Assembly: GCA_930367215.1 (NCBI GenBank)
Contig: OV884058.1
Span: 110,507,802 to 110,571,801 of the forward strand
Direction of reading: 5' to 3'
Length of the DNA stretch: 64,000 nucleotides
From: Pollenia angustigena
Taxonomy: Eukaryota > Arthropoda > Insecta > Diptera > Polleniidae
A program made the position numbers and the translations under genes. Below the pieces are notes generated by a model that was given only the letters and a program-made list of their open reading frames with translations, did no database searches and had not been told where the DNA came from. Positions 33,398-43,574 of the stretch are shown piece by piece (position 1 is the first letter of the stretch; each line of letters opens with the position of its first letter).

Positions 33398-34294
33398 AAA
33401 TTTCAAAAGATTTTGTTATTCGTGCTTAATTCCCAGTTTTTATTATTGATAAAAACACTTGAAATTTATTGTTGATAGGATAGGCATAGGAATAGCGCAT
33501 TTCACTGGTTGCTTAGGCCAGATCATCAGGAAACTTCATCCATAAAGATTTTAGAAAAACTAAAGATATTAAACCAAATAAAACTGTTAAACGTATAAGA
33601 CTTATAGCAACAGTTCTACTTGTAATAATATCAAAGTTTAAACAAAACACATCAACAATAAACAGTGGGTTTATCTCATCTTACATTTCCCACTACAATT
33701 AGTTGAAATTCTCACAACATTAATTGTAGTTGTAAGTAGGTTAAGAAAAACAAAATAAAAACAACAACAACTTACAAAAGATGTTGTCAATTAAGTGTTT
33801 TTTAGGCCGTGCACTTGCCTGTTTATTATCAAAAAGTAATTTCAATTTTTGGGGATACAAAATTTTAATTTCAAAAGATTTTGTTATTCGTGCTTAATTC
33901 CCAGTTTTTATTATTGATAAAAACACTTGAAATTTATTGTTGATGGGATAAGCTATTCCTATGCGCATTTCACTGGAGATAAACCCACTGTTTATTGTTG
34001 ATGTGTTTTGTTTGAACTTTGATATTATTACAAGTAGAACTGTTGCTATAAGTCTTATACGTTTAACAGTTTTATTTGGTTTAATATCTTTAGTTTTTCT
34101 AAAATCTTTATGGATGAAGTTTCCTGATGATCTTTCCTAAGCAACCAGTGAAATGCGCATAGGAATAGCTTATCCCATCAACAATAAATTTTAAGTGTTT
34201 TTATCAATAATAAAAACTGAGAATTAAGCATGAATAACAAAATCTTTTGAAATTAAAATTTTGTAATCCCAAAAATTGAAATTACTTTTTGATA
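33398..34294. mobile_element. Foldback-type element inserted in element A
   Basis: Bounded by an 11-bp direct repeat ACAAATAATTT (33387-33397 and 34295-34305); copy 1 of element A has it once, so the insertion is demonstrated. The block TTTCAAAAGATTTTGTTATT occurs at about 33401 and 33872 and inverted near 34230-34250, and a 280-bp segment from 33400 to 33680 is inverted at 33960-34250. A second inverted pair, TTATCAAAAAGTAATTTCAA (near 33827) and its complement (near 34275-34294), bounds an inner unit. It seems to be two related units in a compound foldback. A 9-11 bp duplication would suit Mutator-like or foldback elements. No coding sequence. Confidence 0.75.
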
Positions 34295-34797
34295 ACAAAT
34301 AATTTAACTGAATCAAACAAAAAGTTTACTGAAATTCATATACTAAATTTCAAAATAAAAAAAAAAGTTTTTGCACAGGCAATGACGCGCACACAAGTAA
34401 GCACTATATGAGAAGATGACGGCAGAGCAGAGCCGCCGGCTGGCTTTGAGTCACATTTTTTTGGTTGGAATAATTTTTGAACGAAGTCTTATTTATACAC
34501 ACAACACAATGTTTTTCTTTATCACTCTCTGTTGCTGTATCCTTTCCATTGCTAAAGAAGAAATGTAACCAAAAACGGCTGCAGACCGACTCGATATGTT
34601 TTACGCCATCATTCTATTTTTGTGTTTGATGTATTTAACCAAACAGTTTTAAAAAAATTGAATACGGGATTTTGTTTCTTGTAATGTTGTTTCTGCTATT
34701 GTTTTTCTTATAGTTGCACTTTTTTAAAGCGTCCAAAAATAGACTGTGTGTATTTTTTGTTGTTGTTCTTATATTTCACATAAAGAAGTGTTGCTTA

Positions 34798-35150
34798 AGG
34801 CTAGATTACACTATTATACTTTGTATTAATACATGTCAAAAACTCAAGTAATATGACAAAGTGTGATGGTGTGAATGCAACGTGTCACGAAAATGACAAG
34901 TATTATGAAACAAGTTTGACATCCCATACGACTTCATCGTTTTTTGAAAAATTTCTAAATAATAATACTTTTCATTGGATCAGGGTTGCATTTTATTTCA
35001 TGTGTGAGTGTTTATACTTTGTGTGATGGTGTGAACACAAACTGTCATATTACATAAGATCTGTTGACAGTCGCATCAAAACTCATTAGATTTCTATCTC
35101 ACAAAGTATTATGGAATATGTAAGACTTGTGAGATAGTGTAATCTAGGCT
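34798..35150. mobile_element. PIF/Harbinger-like MITE inserted in element A
   Basis: 353 bp; termini AGGCTAGATTACACTAT and, inverted, AGCCTAGATTACACTAT. TTA is present on both sides (34795-34797, 35151-35153) while the uninterrupted element A copy has it once (complement of GATCGTAAGCAA near 25490). A TTA/TAA duplication is the PIF/Harbinger hallmark. The interior contains several TCACA/TGTGA blocks and no open transposase frame. Confidence 0.9.
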
Positions 35151-35549
35151 TTACGATCAAATAAAAAAATGCAAAAAGACGACAACATTAAAGATCGTTA
35201 AATATTTCATACAAAATTATGAAAACTTGACACCAATAACGCTTTTATTATACTTTTGAAGAGTTGTCCACATTTTTGTTGGTTAAATAATAATCAAACA
35301 AAAATATTGATTGAATCAGTAAAAAAATTTATAAAAATTAAAAAAATTTTCAAACAAGCGTTTGTTTGAAAATAGTTCGGCAATAATTTTTTCTGTGTAC
35401 AGTTTCCGAGTTACACTATTTTTATAGTTTGTACCTTAAAAATGGTGATACTTTTTTCGTTATAATTATTGTATATTTCCATCAATTTTTATAGTTAGGT
35501 TTTAACTGTCATTAACTTCTAACATTTATTGATCTAAATCGTTACACGG

Positions 35550-35690
35550 TGGCATGTCATAACGTCCAGTGTCATAGTGTCCAAGGACATTATGATACTT
35601 TTAAAAGTGTCATAACGTCCATCAGAGAAATGTCATAGCGTCCACGGACGTTATGATACTTTGCAAAGTGTCTTAATGTCCACAACTTAA
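35550..35690. repeat. Paired hairpins built from GGACGTTATGA / TCATAACGTCC
   Basis: Two near-perfect 36-bp hairpins 61 bp apart: 35585-35620 (GGACATTATGATACTT, inverted on the other arm) and 35646-35681 (GGACGTTATGATACTT). Extra half-sites GTCATAACGTCCA precede them. The loops centre on TTTAAAA and TTGCAAA. It is either a short tandem hairpin array or a mini element; I do not recognise the family. Confidence 0.6.
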
Positions 35691-36045
35691 CTCTATGGTA
35701 TAACAAATACCAGCTTCGCTAATCAAAGCTTCTCTGCTTCTCAAAAATGTTTCTTTACTTACCTCTCTTGAGAACAGTACAAAAAGAAATGAGTTTTAAA
35801 TGAGCTTACCTAATAGTCGGCACCGTTTATATTGAGTGCCAAAATATATGCCGAACTTAGGATATAAATGATCCTATAGTCGGCAGCTGCTTTTATTATA
35901 TAAAAATCGTTTATAAATAGCTAAGAAACAAGCAAAAGGTACTAAAACATCAAAATTGCGATACAAACTACTATACTATATACTATAACCTATTGATAAG
36001 TTTAATGTACCAAAATTTTGTTAATTTTCAGTAAAAATTTTACTT
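35691..36045. other. Non-coding DNA
   Basis: AATAGTCGGCAC at 35812-35823 is found inverted at 39958-39969, and ATAGTCGGCAG occurs again near 35876. Nothing else recognised. Confidence 0.4.
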
Positions 36046-36225
36046 TGGCGCCTTTGCATTTTCTCTTTATTGGAAACCCATAAATGCTATTGCGCCAAAT
36101 TGGTTTTAAGACAGATTTGTAAAGAAGGAGTTTACAATCTAGACTAAGGGCGGAATTCCGCGCCAAGTAATTTGAATTGATTTTACTTTAATTTCAGTTA
36201 ATTTTGCCTCTATCAGGCATATTTT
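36046..36225 (-). pseudogene. Jockey-like LINE J, 3' piece (interrupted copy)
   Basis: Aligns with 45276-45440 of the better preserved copy: GCGCCTTTG, TTTTAAGACAGA, TTTACAATCTAGACTAAGG and GTTAATTTTGCCTCTAT. It encodes a degenerate part of the post-RT region on the minus strand. The rest of this copy resumes at 38308, beyond the other LINE, so it was split by that insertion. Confidence 0.65.
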
Positions 36226-36503
36226 CTGTATTTCTGTATTTATTAGATTTCGAATTTCCAATACAACAAGACATAATATCTTATAATTTATAGTATCAGA
36301 ATCAGAAAAGTTATATCAATAAAACTTAATAAGTTGAAATCACGTAAAAAAGTATTTAAATTTAAAGAATAACTTATATATTAAAAAAACAGAGAAATAA
36401 TATAAAATAAAAAATTAATATACAAAAAAAAAAAAAAAATATTATAAAATTAAAAAACTAATATATAAAAAAAATATTAAGTTACGAATGACATTAGAGC
36501 AGA

Positions 36504-38198
36504 TTACGTTCGGTAAAATTGATTTAGTAAAAATTTAAATTTATTTGCGTTGCTAATAGATTGCAAGTTTAAAGGAAGTTGGTTCCAGCGACGGATAGTT
36601 AGTATGAAAAATTGTCTCTCGGACGACGTATCCCGATGTCTTATTTGCATGATGCCATTTCCTCTTGAAGACCTCATAAATCTTAAACGGTCATGCAGAT
36701 ATTTTGGTTGTTCTAATGTTGCAATTTTATGCAGAAAGGCTAGGTTTTTAAGCTTTAAGTAGTTATTAAAGGTAATATTAAAGACGCGACTGGAGTACTG
36801 AGAAACATGATCAAATCTCTTCAAACGGAATATGTATCGTACAATGTTGTTAAAAGTTGTGTTGAGTTTAGCAGTGTCTTTTGAGTTACAGCCCGTAAAG
36901 ATTTCTGATGAATACAGCAGAGTTGGTAGTAGGTAGGTTTTAGCTAAGAGCAGTCTTATTTTTGGTGGTGTGCAATACTGTGTAGTCCATAAACACCTTA
37001 GCATACTATACACTCTTCCACATGTTTGGTTGATGTGATCTGACCAAGTTAGTGAACTGTTGAAAACCACTCCAAGATTTCTTGCAGAATTTACAATATC
37101 AATTTTGCTGCCACCCAGAAAAACTTTAATTCTAGACTCAATTTTGACCGAATTTTTACAAATAATTATACATTTTGACTTCTTAGGGTTAATTCGTAAA
37201 CCATTTGCAGTCGCCCACAGGAAAATTTTGTTTTGATCGGTGTTAAGATCTGTAACTCTAGTGATGATGGAATCTTTAGAGCTATCGAGGTAGACCTGTA
37301 TATCATCAGCATACATCTGGATCCTGGAATAATTTAGCTGTTTCGGTATATCATTAGCATAGATCGAATACAGCAATGGCCCCAGTATGGAACCCTGCGG
37401 AACACCCCTTGTCACACGAAGAGGGTAAGAAATAAGTCCTTTGTTTGAGACGTATTGCCATCTGTCAGTTAAATATGTCGAAAGCAATTTAACGGCGGTA
37501 GTTGAGAAGTTGAACATTTTACACAGTTTAAAGCACAGTATTGAGTGGTGAACCGTATCAAAGGCCTTTGAATGGTCAAGCAAAACTAAAAACGATATTC
37601 TCCCATCTTCCAAGTTACCTCTGATATCTTCGATAACATCGGTTATGGCGGTTAAACAGCTATGCTGAGATCTAAAACCCGATTGACGGTCAGTTAATAA
37701 ACTGTACTGATTTATATATTCAACCATTTGTTTATATATAAGTCGTTCAAAAACTTTAGACAGGTATGGTAAAATTGATATTGGGCGGTATTCAGTGCTT
37801 GTTTTTGGTACTGGAATGATTTTGGCATATTTCCATTCCGTCGGAAAATTGCTGGTGGTTATAATTGTATTATACAAATATTTAATAGGGTGTATTATAC
37901 GTGGTAATATCAACTTAATGAATCTTGGGTTAATGTCATCAAGACCGACGGCGTTTGATTTGACTTTAAAGAAACCTTCTGCAACATCATTTAGATTGAG
38001 GCACTTAAAACTGAATTTTGCCACATAAGGGTTGTATGGTGGTGTTTGAGCATAAAAACCAGGGTTAACTGTTGGAAAGGGTATATTAACAAAAGATTCG
38101 TTAAGCAAATTGACATCAATATCATCTTCTCGATTTGTTGTCTTACCAATACCAATATCACGTATTATCACGTATCCTAGGCCTGCCACACATTCCGA
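36504..38198 (-). CDS. LINE reverse transcriptase frame, 5'-truncated but uninterrupted
   Basis: An open frame of about 560 codons without an internal stop. There is no natural start: upstream codons are open to a stop at 38199-38201 and the first listed residue is a GTG. It therefore lacks the N-terminal endonuclease and is a 5'-truncated copy. The product would be a non-LTR reverse transcriptase, which copies LINE RNA at a nicked target. Counting from the GTG codon, motifs are: TEYRPISILPYLSKVFERL (132-150), QSGFRSQHS (169-177), VLLDHSKAFDTVHH (202-215, first aspartate), VTRGVPQGSILGPLL (259-273), MYADDIQVY (292-300, intact YADD pair) and NPKKSKC (334-340). About 220 further residues form the C-terminal region. 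These motifs resemble the Jockey/CR1 group; the clade is not settled. Downstream on the minus strand is an A-rich/T-rich tail (36290-36480). The intact frame implies a younger insertion than its neighbours. It is a transposon fragment, not a host gene. Confidence 0.9.
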   Translation of the reverse strand, partial: SECVAGLGYVIIRDIGIGKTTNREDDIDVNLLNESFVNIPFPTVNPGFYAQTPPYNPYVAKFSFKCLNLNDVAEGFFKVKSNAVGLDDINPRFIKLILPRIIHPIKYLYNTIITTSNFPTEWKYAKIIPVPKTSTEYRPISILPYLSKVFERLIYKQMVEYINQYSLLTDRQSGFRSQHSCLTAITDVIEDIRGNLEDGRISFLVLLDHSKAFDTVHHSILCFKLCKMFNFSTTAVKLLSTYLTDRWQYVSNKGLISYPLRVTRGVPQGSILGPLLYSIYANDIPKQLNYSRIQMYADDIQVYLDSSKDSIITRVTDLNTDQNKIFLWATANGLRINPKKSKCIIICKNSVKIESRIKVFLGGSKIDIVNSARNLGVVFNSSLTWSDHINQTCGRVYSMLRCLWTTQYCTPPKIRLLLAKTYLLPTLLYSSEIFTGCNSKDTAKLNTTFNNIVRYIFRLKRFDHVSQYSSRVFNITFNNYLKLKNLAFLHKIATLEQPKYLHDRLRFMRSSRGNGIMQIRHRDTSSERQFFILTIRRWNQLPLNLQSISNANKFKFLLNQFYRT

Positions 38199-38307
38199 TC
38201 AAAATACTACGGATCGAGTTTGTTTTACCTTCTTTAAACTTAATTTTCTTTTTTGGAGAAACAAGAATTACTTCCACTTCCTATCGTAATTGGTATCTGT
38301 AACAGGT

Positions 38308-38960
38308 CTGTATATAGCATTTCCATGTTAAACATCGATCAAGATGTATACCGAGATATTTTGCATGGGTATGTTGAGGTATTTTTTGTTTAATGATTGA
38401 TTCCTAACGCAAAGCGGATTTTCTATATACAAATATATGTATATATATATATATATATATTGATTGATTATCTTCCGTTGTTTTAACAATATTTCAATTG
38501 AAATATATGGTTCTGTAAGTAAAGGGATGCTTTATAGGTAGCAGTTTGCGTAAAAAAGCCGTATCAGTTGATGTTTGGATTGTCTGAAGCAAATATTAAA
38601 TAAAATAGAGGTCATACATTTTTTCCTTGCGACTCCAGTGTTTATCGATTAAGAAGACCTTAAAAATGTTCTACTTCAATAACAAATTTTAGACCAATCA
38701 AATAGTTTTTCAAAAACTTCGGAGTACTTAGGGGTAAGCTTATCTTATCAAAATATTAATTTTAACATTATTTTCTCAAAAAGCTTAAAAGTGTTAGATG
38801 ATATACTAATAGACCTATATGACTCTACTTTAGTATGATCTTTTCCTAGCTTCGGTACAATGGTAACCAATGAAAACTTCCATTCTAGAAAGAAGCATTC
38901 AAGACGCTAAATAGCTTTAAATTTAAATAAAAAATGGCGTGGAATCTTTCACGATTGTAC
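38308..38960 (-). pseudogene. Jockey-like LINE J, RT piece (interrupted copy)
   Basis: On the minus strand VTIVPKLGKDHTKVESYRSI (around 38805-38865) matches VTMIPKPGKDHTKVESYRPI of the copy at 44900-46440, followed by degenerate blocks (FKLFEKIM; FVIEVEHF). The left end, GATCAAGATGTATACCGAGA, matches 45463-45482. Together with 36046-36225 this is one old copy split by the LINE at about 36226-38307. At the junctions CCTCTATCAGGCAT and GTCTGTATATAGCAT resemble each other and may be a decayed target duplication. An (AT)n run lies at about 38441-38460. Confidence 0.7.
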
Positions 38961-39115
38961 ACTGAAAGGATCGTTAAATGTGTCCGTACAAGGGAAATGT
39001 TCTCTCAAAAGAACTTATTGCCTTCCTTTAGAACACTGCCAGAACCAGGGAATGAGGTCCGTTTTAATGCAGAGTACACTTACAGAATACCAAATTATAT
39101 ATAAACTAGCTGTTA

Positions 39116-39550
39116 AGCCTGTCCCTGCCAAGCAGGAAGAAAACTATTTTAAGGTAAGCCTAAACGTCAATACCAAATGCTTGGCAGTTCTTAGCTTTAT
39201 TGGTCTTTATGGGGCTTCAAAACTAGCTGATATGTAAAATAGCACAATTTTGCCACACAGCTTTTTCTACTTCAGACTGTGCTCCATTGTAAGGACTATA
39301 TGCTTGGCAATTTTCAGCTTCCTATGCCATTAGGGGGCTTTAATAAAAACTAAAATTTAAAAAAATCGAATTTTACCACGCCGTTTCCTCTTAATTCTTT
39401 GCCTACAGGGCAAAATCCGGATACGTTAAGTTTTGTCCCAGGTATTTTTCTATATGCATGCTGATTTTCAGCCGTCTAGCCAGTCAGTGGGCTTCAAAAA
39501 GCTCTGGGTAGAGACAAAAGAAGAATAAACGAATATACATATACATATAA
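39116..39550 (+). repeat. CTAGCTG-family element, short copy
   Basis: Starts CTAGCTGTTAAGCCTGTCCC. About three units of 130-150 bp each have a TTCAGC or TTAGC block followed by TATGGGGCTTCAAAA, TTAGGGGGCTTTAAT or AGTGGGCTTCAAAAA. It ends in ATACATATACATATAAG. It has the same start and cassette plan as 12970-15028 but different cassette sequence. Confidence 0.5.
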
Positions 39551-40889
39551 GAAAGAAAGCAACAACATTAACTTGGTGAAGGGTATTTAAGATTCGGCAT
39601 AGCTTTTTTAATAAATATTATGGAAAATTGTTTAATAATAACACTGGTTTACAGCCAAAAAATACCAAGAACGCCACATGCCTAGATAAGTTAATTGGGA
39701 CCTCCTGAACACGAAAAACGCCGTAATTTTTTTTCCTAAGTACCGTTTTTTAGATAACGGTACTTTTGTGTTTTACGGTGTATGGTCCCACTCAAACCCT
39801 TGTAGAGCCCAACCAAAAAGTAATACAAATATGTTTAAACCAAGTAAATTGAGTCTGAAACTATGCTAGCTACTGAGCAATAATATAATTCGTTGGCATC
39901 CCAATATCATGTTCACACTCATCAGAGTACCAGTTAAAATATCAGAAAAAAGTTAAAGTGCCGACTATTGGTGCATTCACCCTATATAAGGTACTCAATT
40001 GATTGATTATCTTCCGTTGTATTAACTATTTTTTGTACCTCAAAAAATTACAAAAAAATGTCAAGAAGGTGATTTTCCCTGTAACATAAACAACTCAACT
40101 GAAATAAGTCTTAAGGAATTAAGTGTAGGAATTTTTCACTAAAACACTTCGACTGACAAGAAAATGCCGTAAGCCAGCTCATAAATGCATCTGTTTTGTT
40201 GCAGTTTTATTTCATTAAAATTGCACAAATAAGCCTTTTGCTATTATCCTCCAATAAATGGCGGCAAAAAAATTATTTCAGCGAATCAGCCGCAGGATGA
40301 CATTGACGGAATGCCAAGGACTTTGAACGCCGCATAAAATTGTAATAAATTTTTGTCTCTAATTACTCCTGAATATCAGGTGATGAAACGTAGTTTTATT
40401 TAAGACACTTTGAAAATGTCAACAATGCGTTGTGAAAGATGATTGATTTGATGGGATAACAAGAAATTAAAAAAAAAAATGCATAAGCAAAAACTTCAAA
40501 AAAAAAAACCAACTTTTGATGGAAAACTAATATGATGAGAGATTATCAATATTTTTACAGTTGTTTAAATATTAAAAAAAAAAAAAATTTTGACAAAACA
40601 TTTTGGATGGAAAATATCGCGTGTTTTTTAGAGGCGAAGCAACTGTTTTGGATCGGTTGTCTTGCCAATTCATCATGAGACACGTTCGAAAATTGCTCAA
40701 ATTTATTTCAATAATCATTGTTCAACGCGATTCAATTTTATTTGAAATTTTAACAGAGCTCAATTTCACTTTAACGGCTATCCCAATAAACAGAATTAAT
40801 GCATTTCAATCGGTAATTCATTGTTGAAACTCCATTACATTCATTGTTTATGGGCTGATGGGAGCCATTCATTGGGCAATCGGTAAGTT
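39551..40889. other. AT-rich non-coding DNA
   Basis: No gene recognised. TTGATTGATTATCTTCCGTT at 40001-40020 repeats a piece at 38459-38478 of the LINE J remnant. The open frame 40603-40827 lies just before the rosa-like remnant but shows no transposase motif. Confidence 0.4.
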
Positions 40890-41275
40890 GTATAACAACA
40901 TGCTTACTAACTTTTTCGTGCCTCATTTGGAAGACATTAGTATTGTTGCGCAACTATGCTTTCAGTAGGATGGTGCCACATGTCACATATATTTGGCGAA
41001 CGAATTATTTCACAAAATGAGTCTGCTAACTGGCCATCTCGTTCATGTCATTTAACGCTTATGGACATTTTCTCTGGTTATAGTTATGTTAAGTTCATAG
41101 TCTATTCAGATAAACCAAAAACGATGTAGCATTTGGAACTGAATACCCAATGAGCATTGCCGAAACACAGCCTGATTGATCGCGAAGGGTCTGTGAAAAT
41201 TGGATTTCAAGGTTACGCCATGTACGCGGTAACCGCAGCGAAATCATATTTAGGCATTAATGGAATTAAATATAC
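40890..41275 (+). pseudogene. rosa-like mariner transposase remnant 2
   Basis: NNMLTNFFVPHLEDISIV, then CFQxDGATCHI (second aspartate block, with a stop in place of glutamine) and ANELFHKM. After frameshifts come ANWPSRSCHLTLMDIFSGY (third aspartate block, aspartate of CDL changed to histidine) and VYSDKPKTM. These match the blocks of the 20560-21200 remnant in the same order. Too decayed to measure the aspartate spacing. Termini not found. Confidence 0.7.
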
Positions 41276-41690
41276 TAATTATCTAAATTTTTTTTTGAAA
41301 ATCAGTCTTCGATATGGACATTTCCCCAGAATGGTCTACCAGGATGAAAAAATAAAATGTTGATTATCATCGTCTTTTATTGTTTATTATTATAAAAAAG
41401 TCTTTGTTCTTATAAAAGAGTGGTTTCATATCTCAGCTGTTTTACTTGTGGAAATTGGGCTGGAAACTGGAAAATTTTATATTTTTCTGTATTTTTCTAC
41501 TTCTAAAGACATTTTTATATACTTATTTTACATGCAAGAAATATGTTATGTTTACACTCTTTCTTCATAATCTCACCATTACAATCAATTGTAAAAGGAG
41601 TATTAAGTTCTTTTGTTAAGGAAATTTAAAGACATTTATGATAAAATGCGTTGTGATACTAATAAAAAAAACATATGGAAAAATAGTAAG
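41276..41690. other. AT-rich non-coding DNA
   Basis: Nothing recognised. Confidence 0.45.
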
Positions 41691-41699
41691 TTCGCGATC

Positions 41700-42040
41700 C
41701 GTACGTTCGCGACCGGTACATAAGCCAATTAAATAAAAACCAAGAGAGATATTTTATTTTGTAAACACTGGATGCATACCTTCATTAACACACTTTTAAA
41801 ATAAATTAATCACTTTTGAAAATTCCTTTCCATTGCGCAGATTTTTACATTTCACTTGCGTACGTTCGTGACCACACGTTTATAACTTTTATTATGAAAA
41901 CTTAAACTCGATGAAATCCATCTTTTGCACTAAACAAAGAGCTACCCAAATGCTATCGAATCGAAAAAAAAAATTCTAGGAAAAGTTTTGTTTTCTATAT
42001 TATTTGTACATCAAAAGCGTACGAACGTACGTTCGTGACC
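41700..42040 (+). repeat. Three copies of CGTACGTTCGYGACC about 160 bp apart
   Basis: CGTACGTTCGCGACC at 41700, CGTACGTTCGTGACC at 41859 and again at 42026. The third is preceded by GCGTACGAA, making CGTACGAACGTACGTTCG, a near-palindrome. The sequence between the copies is AT-rich and not visibly repeated, so this is a recurring GC-rich motif rather than an ordinary tandem repeat. Confidence 0.65.
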
Positions 42041-42619
42041 CTAGGAAATGCCCATATGCGTAATTTATAGACGCAAAATTTAGTTGAGCGATGATGCTTA
42101 TTTTTGGCTTAAGGAGTTTGTAAATCAACCATAAACAAACGCATATGAAGTGAGACCAATACACAACAGATCCTACTGACTACACTATATCCCCCGGCGG
42201 TATAAAAGTTAACATTAAAAGCAGATTTCACCTTCTAAACAGGTGCAGCCAATACCTGGAATTCAGCAGGATTTGAAATTGGCAGATCTCTTGAGGTCTA
42301 CTTGCTTGGCACATGAGTTACACCGAGTTGCAGAGGAAATAAGAATCTAATTCGATAATATTGATTAATTGGTTTCATACGGGGAAAAAATATTTTTTAG
42401 GTTCCTTCACGAGTTGCAATTTGTATGGAAATGTAACTTTTGGTACCGTTACCACCGCGGCCAGTATTAACAATATGGGGAACCTGGCTAGATGCTGTAG
42501 AATACTATTCAAAAAACTTTGAGTTAATGTTATTAAAAAGCTTGTTGCTACCGATGCTATGCAATTAAAAAAGTAAAAGATTAATTAGCATTTGTAGTTT
42601 CCATCTACGGATATATTGG
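42041..42619. other. Non-coding DNA
   Basis: No feature recognised. It may include the decayed upstream part of the hAT-like fragment that follows. Confidence 0.35.
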
Positions 42620-42963
42620 TGAAACATTAACTAAATTGGAGGGACTTAATTCACTTAATAGTCAACTTAAATTAATTGATATTGCAGAAAGTAAAATAAG
42701 CGATAGGGAAGGAAGAATATCCGAACAAATTAAAAAAATTAAAAACGTTTCGAAAAAATATATGTTTTCAAAAAATAAAACAAATTTCAACCATTTTAGA
42801 TCTGGAATCAAGTGTGGGATCTGAAATAGAAAATATATATTCTCTAAATGAATTGGCATCAAGTATGCTCTTATAACTTCGGTTGACGTTGAGAGATTAT
42901 TTTTCATGTATAAACGTTTGTTGCGTCCGAATAGGTTTACTTTTGATAATATAAAAAAGTATT
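42620..42963 (+). pseudogene. hAT-type transposase C-terminal (dimerisation) remnant
   Basis: The frame 42636-42824 (LEGLNSLNSQLKLIDIAESK...) is followed after a shift by NELASS and then KYALITSVDVERLFFMYKRL and LRPNRFTFDNIKKYLCVVY. The pattern TSVDVERxFxxYKxxLxxxRxxFxxxNIxKYL is that of the C-terminal dimerisation region of one hAT group, including elements related to CGG-binding proteins. The catalytic core is absent. Downstream (43195-43290) GCATATTTT motifs recur at short intervals. The termini of the element were not found. A palindromic MITE lies directly after the frame. Confidence 0.7.
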
Positions 42964-42968
42964 TATGT

Positions 42969-43092
42969 GTAGTTTATAGAAAACGAGCGCATTACTCGTC
43001 CGTTCAACTTACATTTAAAACAAATTTCGAAATTTTGTTTTAAATGTAAGTTGAACGGACGAGTAAGGCGCTCGTGTGCTATAAACACCACA
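42969..43092. mobile_element. Near-perfect palindrome of ~124 bp (hairpin MITE)
   Basis: Two arms of about 60 bp meet at ATTTCGAAAT (centre near 43028). Arm landmarks are GTTTATAG at the outside, CGAGCGC, ACTCGTCCGTTCAACTTACA and TTTAAAACAAA. The arms differ by only a few bases, mostly at the outer edge. It sits just after the hAT-like frame. No flanking duplication could be fixed. Confidence 0.75.
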
Positions 43093-43574
43093 TTATTTGT
43101 TTATGCAAACAAGCTTTTGCATTAGTAATTTTAATTAAGTTTTAAAAAATATTGCATCTCTTAAACAAAATTAAAAAAAGCGATTTTTTATTGAAAATGT
43201 TTAAGTTGTAAGTGCATATTTTTTATTTTTTTTAATGCATATTTTGGAGTTTTTAGCGCATATTTTCGATTTTTAAGTGCTCATCTCATCTCTATTTATC
43301 ATATTCGATTTTTTTCCAGATTTGAACAAAGGAATTAAATATTACTCTTTCCATGTTTTTGGGAAATAACCATTTTTTATTGAAATATTAAAAATAATTG
43401 ACAACGGGATTGCTAAAGCTTCCATACATTTGATTAAAATATTGCTTGGTTACCATGAGCTTGAATATTTAAAAGATTTTAAGCAATTGATGATATTGAC
43501 TGTGTGTAATGAAATAGTTTGACCAGTAAATATATTAATTGTACAACTTACATTTTCAGCACATTGTACATTAG

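Larger units (their letters stand above)
33243..35397 (-). mobile_element. Element A, copy 2, carrying two insertions
   Basis: Reverse complement of copy 1 (25247-26007). Flanked by TA (33241-33242, 35398-35399), which suggests a TA duplication for the family. The element is split by a foldback element (33398-34294) and by a PIF/Harbinger MITE (34798-35150). Both empty sites are readable in copy 1, and both insertions are bounded by duplications of the host sequence. Confidence 0.85.
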
